Below are positions 9,762 through 19,511 of a stretch of 64,000 nucleotides of DNA, piece by piece. The notes beneath the pieces were generated by a model. It was given only the letters and a program-made list of their open reading frames with translations, was not told the origin of the DNA and searched no databases. A program made the position numbers and the translations under genes. This DNA comes from Saccharomycopsis crataegensis (lineage: Eukaryota; Ascomycota; Saccharomycetes; Ascoideales; Saccharomycopsidaceae), in the NCBI RefSeq assembly GCF_037102585.1, contig NW_027043829.1, forward strand, positions 620,001-684,000. Reading direction: 5' to 3'. The first letter of the stretch is position 1; every line of letters begins with the position of its first letter.

Positions 9762-10916
9762 ATGTTGTATCAACAGGTCTTTTTATCTTTATTGTGCACA
9801 TTGGCATTGAAAGTTAATGCTTACCAAGCTGAAGAAATCCATGATAACCCATCAGATGTCGTTGCCGTTGCAGAGTTCCCTCATGGTGGGAAGGGTATCC
9901 TTGGAACCATGAAGTTCTTCGCGACTAATGGCACCGTCAAAGTTCATTGGGACGTCACCAATTTGCCAAAAAGAAGACACCCGTTACATTACCACATCCA
10001 CGAAAACTCACTCAATTTCAAAGGTAAATGCTCTTCTGCTGGTAAAAGATTCAATCCTAATCAAGGGTTTGAAAAATGCACACCTAATGAGCATGATAGT
10101 CTTTGTCAAGTAGGGGATTTGAGTGGTAAGCATGGCTGGATTGCTACTACCTGCTTTGAAACATCTTTTTACGACCCATATCTTTCATTGAAGCAAGGTG
10201 ATCCAAATAGTATCATCGGGAAATCTATTGTTGTTCATTATTCTGATTCCAGAATCAAAAGAAGAAGAAAAAGAATGGCCTGTGCCAATATTGTGTTATC
10301 TTCTGAAACCCCAGAACATGCCGATAGGGAATCTAAAAGAAATGTCAAGCACAATAAGGATTTGGTTGAAGCAAAAATCCCTGGTTGGGAGCCACAAGAT
10401 GCAGAAGAATCCCAAATGATTGAAGAGGCTCATCAAGAATGGTTGAAATATAACCAACAAGCTGGAGGCAGAATCAATGAGAATGGTGACGCTGATGATA
10501 ATGTTGATGATGATGACCAAGATTTCTCTGAGCTCAATGAGTATTTTGAAGAAGAAGTTGAAGGGGGTGATGAAGATGTGGATGATGTTGATTATCTTGA
10601 GCAAAAAGACCTTGAAGCGTCTGCTGCTTTTGAAGTCTCTATTGCTCAAAACAAAGAGCCGCAAAATGTTCAAGAGGGATCCATTATTGCTTCTTCTTCT
10701 TCTTCTTTTTCTACCAACAGTACTGATACCGATGCTAATCAAGAAGGTTATGAAACTGTTTTTCCAGAGGAGCCGCTCAATGGTGATGATCACGAAGATC
10801 ATGAAGACCATGAAGATCATGAAGATACTTGGAAAAGCGCCAGCAACAATGCTGCTAGTTTGAGCAAAAACATTCTTGCTGGTGGGTTTGCATCGTTGGT
10901 GGGGTTCTTAATTTGA
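9762..10916 (+). CDS. GPI-anchored Cu-only superoxide dismutase-like protein
   Basis: Secreted SOD-fold protein of the Candida Sod4/5/6 type. A signal peptide (residues 1-20, cleaved near VNA-YQAEE) precedes a SOD domain at about 30-180. Copper ligands are visible in YHIHE and GDLSGKHG. Cysteines in GKCSS, EKCTP, SLCQVG, TTCFE and MACANI fit the extracellular disulfide pattern, and the usual zinc-binding loop appears to be missing. A long acidic stalk follows, with four HED repeats, Ser/Thr-rich sequence and a terminal hydrophobic segment (NILAGGFASLVGFLI) suited to GPI attachment. Known relatives convert superoxide to peroxide at the cell surface. The basic RIKRRRKR segment near the end of the domain is unusual. 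Confidence 0.85.
   Translation: MLYQQVFLSLLCTLALKVNAYQAEEIHDNPSDVVAVAEFPHGGKGILGTMKFFATNGTVKVHWDVTNLPKRRHPLHYHIHENSLNFKGKCSSAGKRFNPNQGFEKCTPNEHDSLCQVGDLSGKHGWIATTCFETSFYDPYLSLKQGDPNSIIGKSIVVHYSDSRIKRRRKRMACANIVLSSETPEHADRESKRNVKHNKDLVEAKIPGWEPQDAEESQMIEEAHQEWLKYNQQAGGRINENGDADDNVDDDDQDFSELNEYFEEEVEGGDEDVDDVDYLEQKDLEASAAFEVSIAQNKEPQNVQEGSIIASSSSSFSTNSTDTDANQEGYETVFPEEPLNGDDHEDHEDHEDHEDTWKSASNNAASLSKNILAGGFASLVGFLI
10791..10826 (+). repeat. Four tandem His-Glu-Asp codon repeats in SOD stalk
   Basis: A 9-bp unit (CAC/T GAA GAT/C) is repeated four times, encoding HED x4 just ahead of the GPI signal. The composition could bind divalent metal; that is inference. Confidence 0.85.
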
Positions 10917-11099
10917 CAACATTGAGCCCAGAACCATTCCATTCCAGGAATTTTGTATTTTGCTTGAGGAATTCTTATGATACCATTATTGTATTGAATT
11001 TTTTTTTTTTTCTCGTTTTCTTATATTGGCTGACACACTAATAATATATAAATAATAATACAATTGTAAGAAGTGAATTTCCCATATTTCGATGGGTGA

Positions 11100-11693
11100 T
11101 TATTTATCGGCATTTTTTAGCACTTGCAAGAAGAACTCCAACCCTAATTTAGCAAACTCTTCCATATTTTCCACTCTATCACTCAATCCGGTATTTTCAA
11201 CTGTAGTTTCTTCGCCATTTGGACCACTAATTGCAAAATAAACTGTACCGACTTTCCTTGAATCGTCAAGCAATGTCTCTTCTTCTCCGTTGGTATTATC
11301 TTTGTTTTCAATCTTTTGTTTCTTAGCATTAGGAGAACTCGTTACTCCTTCGACATCTACGCTAGGACCTGCAAAACCTGATTCACACAACACATAAGTT
11401 GACCCCAATTCCATTCGCAAATTTCTTGCTTGTTTGAGAACACTTTTTTTCGATGGTCCAGTATAACTCAAAATTTCACTTTCCGACCAACCCGATAGTT
11501 TCAATTTTGATTTCAAGCTATAAACCAATGTTCCTCCTTGGAAGAATTTCGATGCCCCGGCCACTGCGACCAAATAGGCGGAAAGGATCCCACCACAGGC
11601 GGCTTCAGAAACCGCAATGGTTTGGTTTCTTGATTTAAGGATCGTGGCGATTTCCTCAACGATTGGCTGGACTTCTGTGGTGACGAATGGCAT
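11100..11693 (-). CDS. CinA C-terminal domain protein (NMN-deamidase-like)
   Basis: Single-domain CinA_C protein. The family core is visible: IAVSEAACGGILSAYLVAVAGASKFFQGGTLVYS near the N-terminus, then LRMELGSTYVLCESGFAGP, and VGTVYFAISGPNGE towards the C-terminus. Bacterial relatives (PncC) deamidate nicotinamide mononucleotide, while the role of the yeast proteins is not established. The ATG at 11693 (MPFVTT) was chosen over a TTG four codons upstream. A 40-residue hydrophilic insert (KKQKIENKDNTNGEEE region) interrupts the domain, probably in a surface loop. It is divergent with RPN13. Confidence 0.85.
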   Translation of the reverse strand: MPFVTTEVQPIVEEIATILKSRNQTIAVSEAACGGILSAYLVAVAGASKFFQGGTLVYSLKSKLKLSGWSESEILSYTGPSKKSVLKQARNLRMELGSTYVLCESGFAGPSVDVEGVTSSPNAKKQKIENKDNTNGEEETLLDDSRKVGTVYFAISGPNGEETTVENTGLSDRVENMEEFAKLGLEFFLQVLKNADK

Positions 11694-12110
11694 TGTTATA
11701 TACAAAAAGCTTATTGAGTAGCGATGATGGGGGGGATCTATGAAATCTTTCTTATAATTAGAAATCTTTGTAAATATCAGTCACGAAGATCGATCTATGA
11801 AAAGATTCCCTAAACAATTGATAATGATCAATTGACTCGAAATCAATATATATATATATATATATAAATGTATTTAGTTAGGGGGAGGATGTTTTATTAT
11901 TTATCAATTTATTTATTTATTTGCCGGGTGATGCGCTTGCATCGCTGAGAGAAAAATCAAATAAAGTGGCAACGCACACACGAATCTCTCGATTGATAAT
12001 AGAGACAGAGTTATCAGTGTGTTTTGTTATATTATTATCCTTGGTAGCGGATTTTCTATTACTATTATTATTTTTTTTTGTTCTCCTCAGCTCCATAATA
12101 CTATATCACA
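11694..12110. promoter_or_regulatory. Divergent CinA/RPN13 upstream region with PACE-like site
   Basis: Contains a TA dinucleotide microsatellite (about 11849-11866), a TTTA repeat near 11907-11923, and AGTGGCAAC at 11965-11973. The last resembles the Rpn4-bound proteasome element (GGTGGCAAA and variants) and sits 138 bp upstream of the RPN13 ATG. Assignment is by similarity only. Confidence 0.45.
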
Positions 12111-12560
12111 ATGTCCGTCATATTGAAATTCAAGGCCGGAAAGGTGGATTATAACGAAGAGACCCACAAGTGCACCCCAAAACCACTTAAAGGTGAGGTG
12201 ACGATCAAGAAGGTCGAAGACGATGAATCATTCTACGATTTCTCCTGGGAGTCCCGTGAAAAGACTGCTGCTGGTGTGGCTCATAATCCAGATGAGGACG
12301 AATTGTTGATTATACCCGGAGACGTTACTTGGAAACATGTCAAATCGTGCACCACTGGCCGAGTGTTTTGCTTGAATTTCACTAGTGGTGCCAAATCTTT
12401 CTATTGGATGCAAGATAAGAATGATAATGAGGACGATCCTAGTGAATTGAGTGCTAAAGATAAGGAGATTGCCGCAAAGATACAAAAGTTGATTTCCGAT
12501 GACAGTGCGGCCGCCGATGATGATGATGAAGATGATAATGATGAAGTGATGAAGACTTAG
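12111..12560 (+). CDS. RPN13: Proteasome ubiquitin receptor Rpn13 (PRU domain), possible early stop
   Basis: Subunit of the 19S regulatory particle that binds ubiquitin through a Pru (pleckstrin-like) domain. Residues 1-110 carry the family pattern: ILKFKAGKVDY, FYDFSWESRE, DELLIIPGDVTWKHV, then CTTGRVFCLNF and AKSFYWMQDK. The acidic tail follows and no DEUBAD domain is present, as in S. cerevisiae (about 156 residues). The annotated frame stops at TAG (12558-12560) after MKT. Eleven further in-frame codons (DKKEDETPAEQ) follow before TAA at 12594-12596 and continue the acidic character, suggesting a recent nonsense change, stop readthrough or a base error. An Rpn4-type site may control the gene. 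Confidence 0.93.
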   Translation: MSVILKFKAGKVDYNEETHKCTPKPLKGEVTIKKVEDDESFYDFSWESREKTAAGVAHNPDEDELLIIPGDVTWKHVKSCTTGRVFCLNFTSGAKSFYWMQDKNDNEDDPSELSAKDKEIAAKIQKLISDDSAAADDDDEDDNDEVMKT

Positions 12561-12934
12561 GACAAGAAGGAAGACGAAACCCCTGCTGAGCAGTAAACTT
12601 ATATTCACCTTTATATATATATATATATATGGTAATTGTTCATGTGCTGAGCTTTGTAATTTTATATCTACATTTATTTCTCCGATGGCTTGCAATGTAA
12701 GAATATGAAGTATATATATTGGTTCCATGATTAATATCAGTTTTCAATTGACAGTAAGCAGTATATCTATGTAATTCCTGATAGATAATATGATATATTG
12801 TGGGACTTGTGGTTGGACCCCTGGTGGTGGTACATTTATAAAACAAAACAAGAAAAAAAAAAAAAGACTTAGAAAAATGGCTTATTTTCTATATTTATTG
12901 GAAAAGAACAGTACTGGAAACAAGGAGACCAAAG
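12561..12934. other. Intergenic RPN13-SPP2
   Basis: Begins with the 11 in-frame codons after the RPN13 TAG. It then holds a TA dinucleotide tract (about 12612-12630) and an A run (12848-12864) shortly before SPP2. A short overlapping ORF (12790-13113) is out of frame with SPP2 and looks spurious. Confidence 0.5.
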
Positions 12935-13723
12935 ATGAAAATATCATTGAAGTCAAATCAAAACGATGGCTCTTCAAAAGTCCTGAAACCTGGGAAGTTT
13001 TCATTGTCAATGAACAAAAACAAACCGGGAAGCAAGTTTGGGTCGTCATCCAAGGTAAGCAAGATCTCCACCACCACCAATGTTTTCAATGGCGGGAAAA
13101 GAAACCAAGATGATGAGGAAAATAAACCCAAAGTGTCGTCGATAGATAGTTATGATGAAGAGGCATTAAAACGGGAAAAAGCGCTCGAAGAACAAGGGAA
13201 AGTGTTGGTGATCAAACCCCCAACTTCGGTATTCCAAAAGATTCAAGAGGCGAAAAAAGTGGCACAGGATGATGATAGTGAAAATAACGAGGCAATCAGC
13301 TATGGCTTGAATACGGTTTCTAATGGGCCAACTAAAACCGAGCCAACACCAAGATCACAGGGGACTAAAATAACCCATGAGAATAAAGAGAGTTCCAAAC
13401 CCGTATCGATAACCGTAGGAGATAATCCAACAGCAGAGAGTTATAAGAAAGTGCCAGTTGAGGAATTTGGAGCAGCATTCTTAAGAGGTCTAGGTTGGAA
13501 AGGAGAAGTGACAAATAAACGGGAGAATGTAACTGAGAAGATTACGAAAGCAGTTCAGAGGCAAGAATTTTTAGGAATCGGTGCCAAACCCATCCCAGGG
13601 CCTTCAGCAGAAGCCAAAAATGGTAAACGGAAGAGTGAGATGAAATATAGTCCCGTATTGATTAGAGATAAAGAAACAGGAAAAATTATAGATGAGGAGG
13701 AACTTAGGAAGCAGGCAAAATGA
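12935..13723 (+). CDS. SPP2: Spliceosome G-patch protein Spp2
   Basis: G-patch partner of the DEAH helicase Prp2 in spliceosome activation (GPKOW in animals). The N-terminus (MKISLKSN, then KPGKFSLSMNKNK) is the basic Lys/Ser segment seen in Spp2 proteins. Residues 173-190 hold the G-patch core, VPVEEFGAAFLRGLGWKG. The C-terminus carries YSPVLIRDKETGKII. Its 262 residues are longer than the S. cerevisiae protein, with a hydrophilic middle. The start is the ATG at 12935, whose frame carries the whole conserved N-terminus. It lies directly upstream of PRP9 on the same strand, 287 bp apart. Confidence 0.87.
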   Translation: MKISLKSNQNDGSSKVLKPGKFSLSMNKNKPGSKFGSSSKVSKISTTTNVFNGGKRNQDDEENKPKVSSIDSYDEEALKREKALEEQGKVLVIKPPTSVFQKIQEAKKVAQDDDSENNEAISYGLNTVSNGPTKTEPTPRSQGTKITHENKESSKPVSITVGDNPTAESYKKVPVEEFGAAFLRGLGWKGEVTNKRENVTEKITKAVQRQEFLGIGAKPIPGPSAEAKNGKRKSEMKYSPVLIRDKETGKIIDEEELRKQAK

Positions 13724-14010
13724 GATTGTATGTTTTGTGTGTTATTTTGTAATATAAAATTTAATGAATTATGAATGGGAAAAAAGAGGAAACGTGTGTA
13801 AGTTTTGTCAACTTGATTATTTTCATTAATTACGTTACAGAGAATACAGTCTGAGGGACCAACAAGATGATGTTCCCATGTCGTTGGTATAAAGAACAAG
13901 AGAAAAAAAAAAAAAAGCGCACAGAAAATAAAATATAACAAAAAAAAATCCCCGTAATTTCTCACTTTATATTAACTATCAAGCAATAAACTAATAGGAC
14001 CCTCGATAGA

Positions 14011-15771
14011 ATGTCGATATTGGAACTTAAAAGAAGTAAACTTGAGGAACTCGAAGTCATCGAAAACGCGATTTCTGAAAGATTGCAAAGAAACCCCGGG
14101 TTGTTTGTTGGTTCTACATCGGCAATCGATCATGGGATTTTGAACGCCAACAAGAAACGACCAATTAAAGAGGTATTGATTCAAAAAAATGAAATAGATT
14201 TATTCATCAAAAGATTCAAGAGTTTGGGATCCGAATTACAGCTGCTAAACGATGTCAAAAGCCTGGCATTCAAACAAGAGATTGATCAATGGAGGGATCC
14301 TAAGTTCAATTTCCAGATGTTTGATAAGCAATACAATAATATAAAAGAATCGCAGAATAATGCAACTACTACTCTTAGTGATTTATATAGTATGGGAGGT
14401 GCCACCGTCGTTGAAAATACTGTCCAAGACTCTGAAGTTGCGTCGTTGCCAGAAATTCCAAGGGCCAAAGACGATGAAGTGTACGTTAAGAAATCAATTC
14501 TCAGTAAGTTTGGGGCCGATATCAAAGTTGATAAAATTTTCAGTTTGGAAGAACAGTATGGTAAATTTCTAGATCTCATACATTTCCATGAAATATGGCT
14601 CAATCTTCCAGGGTTGCTAGAATCAAATCGATTGACGTACTTGGAATATTTGAGTATCTTTAGCCGACTTGGTTTGAAGTATAAGCAAGATGAAATGAAT
14701 CCAAATAATACCATAGATAGAACCACCCAGCAATATTTTGATTACTGCAAACTGCTCGCAGAGTATTTGATCACTTTTGTCAAAAAGATTCAGGTTTTAC
14801 AGGGTCCAGAGAGAATAATCAACAAGATTAAGAATATTGATTTCACTAGTGAATGGGAATCACTCATCGACAAATATATCAACAAACAAGCTACCAAAAG
14901 TGATGATGGATTGTTTTGCAAAGCTTGTAACAAATCATTTGCCAAAGAAACTGTTTTCAACGCACATTTGACTGGGAAGAAACATATTAAGAACGAGAAA
15001 AAATTGCAGCAAACTGGAGAAAATAACAATGGCACCTCAAACGGCATAGATTTAGTGCGAGAAAAAGAATTATGTTTCAATGAGTTTATGATAAGATCTT
15101 TAGCGGATTTTCTTGAAAAAGAGATCAAGAACACCAGGATGAATGTGGAAAGAAAACAGGCTTTGACAAACAAGGAAAGACTCGAAGAAACAAGATTTCT
15201 CCTTGCCAAAGTTGACAATGATGATTTCCCAGTCGATTTGGCTGATGGCAATGATGCTGACAATAATAAAAATGGTGGTGCAGACAGTGACAATGATGAT
15301 GATGAATCCGTTAAAGAATCCAACCCGTTAAACTTACCGTTAGATGTGGATGGCAGTCCGATTCCCTACTGGCTTTATAAACTTCAAGGGTTAGATCACC
15401 AATATCAGTGTGAGGTTTGTGGAAATTTGAAATTCCACGGGAGAAAGAATTATGAGAAACATTTCATGGAGTCTCGTCATATTCATGGGTTGAAGTGCTT
15501 GGGAGTCAACATTAGCGGTGGTAACGCCAGTTATGAGAAGAAGAACGATTTTCATAACAGTTCATCTAGTAATGATACTGAAGTTTTATTAAGTTTTAAA
15601 GGGATCACCAAAATAGACGAAGTTACTGCGTTGTGGAATAAGATGAAAAAAGAAATCAGAAAAAAGGAATCAACGTTTGATACTGAAAATATTGTGGAAG
15701 TCGAAGATGAAGATGGAAATGTTATGTCCGAGAAGGTTTATCAGGATTTGAAGAAACAAGGTTTGCTTTGA
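14011..15771 (+). CDS. PRP9: U2 snRNP SF3a subunit Prp9
   Basis: SF3a60 homologue, needed for U2 snRNP binding to the branch point. The N-terminal helical region is followed by a first C2H2-like finger (CKACNKSFAKETVFNAHLTGKKH, about 305-327). The C-terminal U1-type finger lies in the diagnostic block PYWLYKLQGLDHQYQCEVCG through GRKNYEKHFMESRHIHGLKCLG (about 450-500). An acidic spacer (DGNDADNNK, DNDDDES) separates the fingers. The length of 586 residues fits the family. The N-terminus (MSILELKRSKLEELEVIENAI) agrees with an initiating ATG at 14011. Confidence 0.95.
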   Translation: MSILELKRSKLEELEVIENAISERLQRNPGLFVGSTSAIDHGILNANKKRPIKEVLIQKNEIDLFIKRFKSLGSELQLLNDVKSLAFKQEIDQWRDPKFNFQMFDKQYNNIKESQNNATTTLSDLYSMGGATVVENTVQDSEVASLPEIPRAKDDEVYVKKSILSKFGADIKVDKIFSLEEQYGKFLDLIHFHEIWLNLPGLLESNRLTYLEYLSIFSRLGLKYKQDEMNPNNTIDRTTQQYFDYCKLLAEYLITFVKKIQVLQGPERIINKIKNIDFTSEWESLIDKYINKQATKSDDGLFCKACNKSFAKETVFNAHLTGKKHIKNEKKLQQTGENNNGTSNGIDLVREKELCFNEFMIRSLADFLEKEIKNTRMNVERKQALTNKERLEETRFLLAKVDNDDFPVDLADGNDADNNKNGGADSDNDDDESVKESNPLNLPLDVDGSPIPYWLYKLQGLDHQYQCEVCGNLKFHGRKNYEKHFMESRHIHGLKCLGVNISGGNASYEKKNDFHNSSSSNDTEVLLSFKGITKIDEVTALWNKMKKEIRKKESTFDTENIVEVEDEDGNVMSEKVYQDLKKQGLL

Positions 15772-16008
15772 TGTGTATTATAGAAGTTGTTGGTTACAAT
15801 AGATGACAAAAAAAAAGACTTCAGTTTAATGTGTACTATAAAGCGCTATGTTTTGCTCAGTATTTTTTTTTTTTTTACGTATATTTTTTTTTGCTGAGCT
15901 TTGACTAATTGAATGATTTATGATGCTGCTACAATAATTATAAGACTTGAAAATCAGTTGAACCAATTGTAACTATCACATTAAATACTATCCAAAAAAA
16001 AAAACCCT
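15772..16008. other. Convergent PRP9/RRP8 3' region
   Basis: T-rich and A-rich runs (about 15863-15895 and 15994-16003) expected around yeast 3' ends. No gene is seen. Confidence 0.5.
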
Positions 16009-17283
16009 TTATCTTCTCTTATAAATACAAGGTTTCAATAACCAATTACCTTCAGCATTCTTCTCTCTTTTTTCAATCAACTGCTCCTTTTCGGTTTCAA
16101 CCTCAATGAATTTCTTCTGTCTTTCCAATTTCTGTTTTCTTTCTTCAAGAATATCTGGTGGAGGTTTGAAAAACTCGAATCTAACAAACATTTTATTTTC
16201 TGTATCGGTTCTCTTATGAAAAAATCCCAATAATTTCAAAGCATTGACAAACTCTTCACCTTGACCTTGCTGGGGTTTGCCATCTTTAACATCATTGAAT
16301 CTTGATTTAATTTCTGCAATCCACAATTCCCCTCTTGGAGCTAGAAGTCTATACGCTTCATTGACAAAATCCAAAAAGTTTGTCCCCATTAATGCTAAAC
16401 AGAAAATCACCACAGAACATGATCCATCAGGTAATGGAACATTCTTGATATCTGCCACCGTGATGCGATCATTAGCCTTTTTCAAATCAAAACTATGAAC
16501 TTCGACATTCAATTTCTTAAGTTTATTAAATCTCGATGTTCTATCATTCTTCTTGAACTTCTTGTTCTTCCCGCCATTGAACTGTTTGACAAACTCTCCA
16601 ATATCTTTCGATAATTGGGCTTCCCCACATCCCATATCGGCAATCACAACGGTTTTCTCATTAGTATCTTCATTGACAATACCTGGTAACCCCCCTGGGG
16701 CATTAACTGGCTTTTTGGATCTGAATTTGAATTCTTGAACAAAAACGTCTACTGGGTTTTCTGGCCAGCCTTGAACTTGGGATCTGAAACCTTGGTGATA
16801 GGCATCGAACAATTCTGGTTGGTCTTTGATTAATTGTAGAGCTTCTTCGGATCTGGTAGTATAAAGTTGTTCATTGATCCATCTGAATCTGGAACCGGAT
16901 AACTTCATCATCATTTTCTGTTGTAATGGAGTCAATTTTGTCGAAGCTGGTTTTGGGGCTGGTTCTGATGGATTAGATTTGCTTGGTTTTGACTTTGCTT
17001 GTAGTTGTGGTTGTTCTTCTTTTTCTTCTTCTCCTTCAGATAAATCACTATTTTCTTCATTGTCACTTCCTTCACTCTCTTCCTTCTCTTCAGTCATTTT
17101 TTTATGATTACGCTTCTTATTATTATTCTTTTTATTGTCCTTTGGTTTTTCTTTAGATGCTTCACCTTTATTGTTGTTGCTATTGGTGGCTTTCTTTGGT
17201 TTCTTTTGGTTCTTTTTCGACTTCCCCTTATCAGCAATTACATCCCCCTTGACATCCCATCCTTTAACTTGAAACAATGACAT
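16009..17283 (-). CDS. RRP8: 25S rRNA adenine-N1 methyltransferase Rrp8
   Basis: Nucleolar SAM-dependent enzyme that makes m1A in 25S rRNA. The N-terminal 120 residues are a Lys/Asn/Glu-rich nucleolar-type tail (KKNQKKPKK, NNNKKRNHKK). The catalytic part starts with SGSRFRWINEQLYTTRSEEALQLI. It continues with FDAYHQGFRSQVQGWPENPVDVF, the SAM-binding VVIADMGCGEAQLSKDI, VHSFDLKK, and the FCLALMGTNFLDFVNEAYRLL and GELWIAEIKSRF segments specific to Rrp8. Its 424 residues fit the family. It is divergent with the SNG1-like gene. Confidence 0.95.
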   Translation of the reverse strand: MSLFQVKGWDVKGDVIADKGKSKKNQKKPKKATNSNNNKGEASKEKPKDNKKNNNKKRNHKKMTEEKEESEGSDNEENSDLSEGEEEKEEQPQLQAKSKPSKSNPSEPAPKPASTKLTPLQQKMMMKLSGSRFRWINEQLYTTRSEEALQLIKDQPELFDAYHQGFRSQVQGWPENPVDVFVQEFKFRSKKPVNAPGGLPGIVNEDTNEKTVVIADMGCGEAQLSKDIGEFVKQFNGGKNKKFKKNDRTSRFNKLKKLNVEVHSFDLKKANDRITVADIKNVPLPDGSCSVVIFCLALMGTNFLDFVNEAYRLLAPRGELWIAEIKSRFNDVKDGKPQQGQGEEFVNALKLLGFFHKRTDTENKMFVRFEFFKPPPDILEERKQKLERQKKFIEVETEKEQLIEKREKNAEGNWLLKPCIYKRR

Positions 17284-17651
17284 CTTTCTTATCCAGATAT
17301 GTTAAAAATAACCGCCAAAACGAGTAGATTGTCTAATATGTATTCCAATTCTAAAAAAATTTTCCCATCTCACAAAAATAATTTTTTTTTTCATCTTCAT
17401 CAATGAAGGTGCCATTCCCACGGGTGTTTCGCTTTTTTCCTTAGCTGTTCTAAAAAACGAGAGCAAATAATTCTTGATGCGGTTAGTGTGAACCCCCCAT
17501 TGCATTGAAGTAATTCCCAATCACTACTTTTTTTTTTGTTTTCTTTTCCTTTCGTTATTTTCTTTGGTTGTGGTTTTATGTGCTGATAGTTACATAAGTG
17601 GTAGGAATCCTTATTACTACAGGAGATATTAATTAATTACCCCCTCGGAAC
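17284..17651. promoter_or_regulatory. Divergent RRP8/SNG1-like upstream region
   Basis: 368 bp with several A/T runs and a ccacggg stretch near 17418. No gene or clear binding site was identified. Confidence 0.4.
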
Positions 17652-19511
17652 ATGGATAAATTAAAACGAAATTTGAAGACATTAATGGACGATCGGGAAG
17701 GTGAAGATGTTTACAGATATGAACAGCTATTTAATGAGGAAATCATCGGGGTAAACTCTCCGTTGACACCGTCGATGACTTTGAAGAAACCGGATCGGCA
17801 GAACTATGATGGCGATGATCTTGAAGACATGGAAATGTTTAGTATCGGTGATCACGGTGATGATGATGATGATGATGATGATGATGCTGCTGCTCACGAT
17901 GAAGCAAGTGGCATGGCAAAGAGAAAAAGTGAAACCAAGAAAAGTATTGATAGTAAGAAAAGTATCGACTCCAAAAAAAGCAGAAATGATATCGATGATG
18001 GAACGGTATTTGAAAATCCGTTTGCTACTGATGTTGATTCTTTTGAAGATCAAAGTATTGATAATAACCCCAGATCTGGTTATTTGAATAATACCAGTAC
18101 CACAGCGATTTTCGATGGTAGAGGAGTGAATGATTATAATCTGAGTCGCTCGCCAATGTTGTCAGAAGGTCACCGGGAAAATGCTGATAATGAAGATCTG
18201 TTGAAATTTGGCAATGTGAAAGTCTCATTTTTCAGCACAAAAGTCAGAAAAGACTTAAGGCAGGTGTTGAAATCTTTTGTACAAATCTATTCTTTGATGT
18301 TATTTCTTGTTATTGGAATTGGCTCGATTTATTATGGCACCTTATACAATCGCGGACAGTACCTTCATGATAATATTACCATTAACATTGTGAATGATGA
18401 TCAACAAGTCAATGAGATCAAGCCGCTTATCGGATCTAATTTGGAATTTGTAGCCAAGAATGACAAAATGCTCAACTCAAAAGTCAAGTTCCAGTATTTG
18501 ACATCCAATGACTTTTCCGATGAGTTTGAAAAAAATGAGAATTCTACTATTTTTGATATTTTAGAACAACGAGTCGTGGAGAAAAAATCATGGGCGTACG
18601 TTTACATGAACGCAAACTCATCATATAATCTTTACCGATCCTTGAAAAATCCTTCATCCAGCCCAGAATTTGACAGTTCCAAGATCATGTACATGTATTA
18701 TTCATCCATCAGAGACCCAAAAATCATTAATATGCTCATCAAGCCAACATTAAACAGCATTGAACATTTGTATCAAGAATCATTCCAAACCGCGGTCATG
18801 GCCCCTTTCCTCGCCAAATGGTTAGACGCCTCCGAGCAACAAAACCTTGTCAATAACTATAAGTCGATTTTATTCCAAAATATCAAGTTCAATTATAGTG
18901 ATCTCAGACCTTTCCCTGACCCGGTATTATTGGGACCAATGTCCGTTGGCTTGATGATGATGATCATTGTTTCATTTTTCCAATTCCATTTCTTTATGCC
19001 GATACATAGTCTTGTTTCTAACAAAATCCGATCAAAGCACTACATTTACTACAGAATGATTTCCTCGCAAATATCTTACTTGTTTTTGGCGTTGGGGTTC
19101 ACTCTCTTGTTTTATATATTCAGCAAGGAGAAAAGATTCTTTTTGATTTTTTGGCTAGCGACATATTTGACCATTGCTGGGGTTGGTGGCGTGAATGAAA
19201 ATATGGCATTGGTCTTGTTTGTTACTTATCCACCCTTGGTTGGATTTTGGTTGTTGTTTTGGGTGATCTTGAACATTTCTCCGAGCTTCAACTTGATTGA
19301 AACTTTGCCGGTTTTTTACAGGTACGGTTACGCTTTGCCAATATATAATTACTTAGAGTGCCTCAAAGTTATTCTCTTAGAGTCTTGGAATGGCGAGCTC
19401 CATCGAAACATTTTGGTTCTTGTTGCCTGGGTAGTGGTAAATAACTTAATTTTCCCATTAACCATCAGATTCTTCACTTATAAAATGGCGAAAAAGATGG
19501 CAGATCAATGA
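17652..19511 (+). CDS. SNG1-like multi-span membrane protein (DUF3533)
   Basis: Residues 1-205 are hydrophilic, acidic and contain a GAT-coded Asp run. One membrane span at about 214-233 (QIYSLMLFLVIGIGSIYYGTLY) is followed by an extracytosolic segment of about 190 residues. At least five spans fill the C-terminal third, beginning with GPMSVGLMMMIIVSFFQFHFF. The ESFQTAVMAPFLAKWLD and VFYRYGYALPIYNYLECLKVILLESWN segments match the DUF3533 family of Sng1, which in S. cerevisiae influences plasma-membrane lipid asymmetry and resistance to nitrosoguanidine. Orthology to Sng1 rather than to other family members cannot be settled here. Confidence 0.8.
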   Translation: MDKLKRNLKTLMDDREGEDVYRYEQLFNEEIIGVNSPLTPSMTLKKPDRQNYDGDDLEDMEMFSIGDHGDDDDDDDDDAAAHDEASGMAKRKSETKKSIDSKKSIDSKKSRNDIDDGTVFENPFATDVDSFEDQSIDNNPRSGYLNNTSTTAIFDGRGVNDYNLSRSPMLSEGHRENADNEDLLKFGNVKVSFFSTKVRKDLRQVLKSFVQIYSLMLFLVIGIGSIYYGTLYNRGQYLHDNITINIVNDDQQVNEIKPLIGSNLEFVAKNDKMLNSKVKFQYLTSNDFSDEFEKNENSTIFDILEQRVVEKKSWAYVYMNANSSYNLYRSLKNPSSSPEFDSSKIMYMYYSSIRDPKIINMLIKPTLNSIEHLYQESFQTAVMAPFLAKWLDASEQQNLVNNYKSILFQNIKFNYSDLRPFPDPVLLGPMSVGLMMMIIVSFFQFHFFMPIHSLVSNKIRSKHYIYYRMISSQISYLFLALGFTLLFYIFSKEKRFFLIFWLATYLTIAGVGGVNENMALVLFVTYPPLVGFWLLFWVILNISPSFNLIETLPVFYRYGYALPIYNYLECLKVILLESWNGELHRNILVLVAWVVVNNLIFPLTIRFFTYKMAKKMADQ

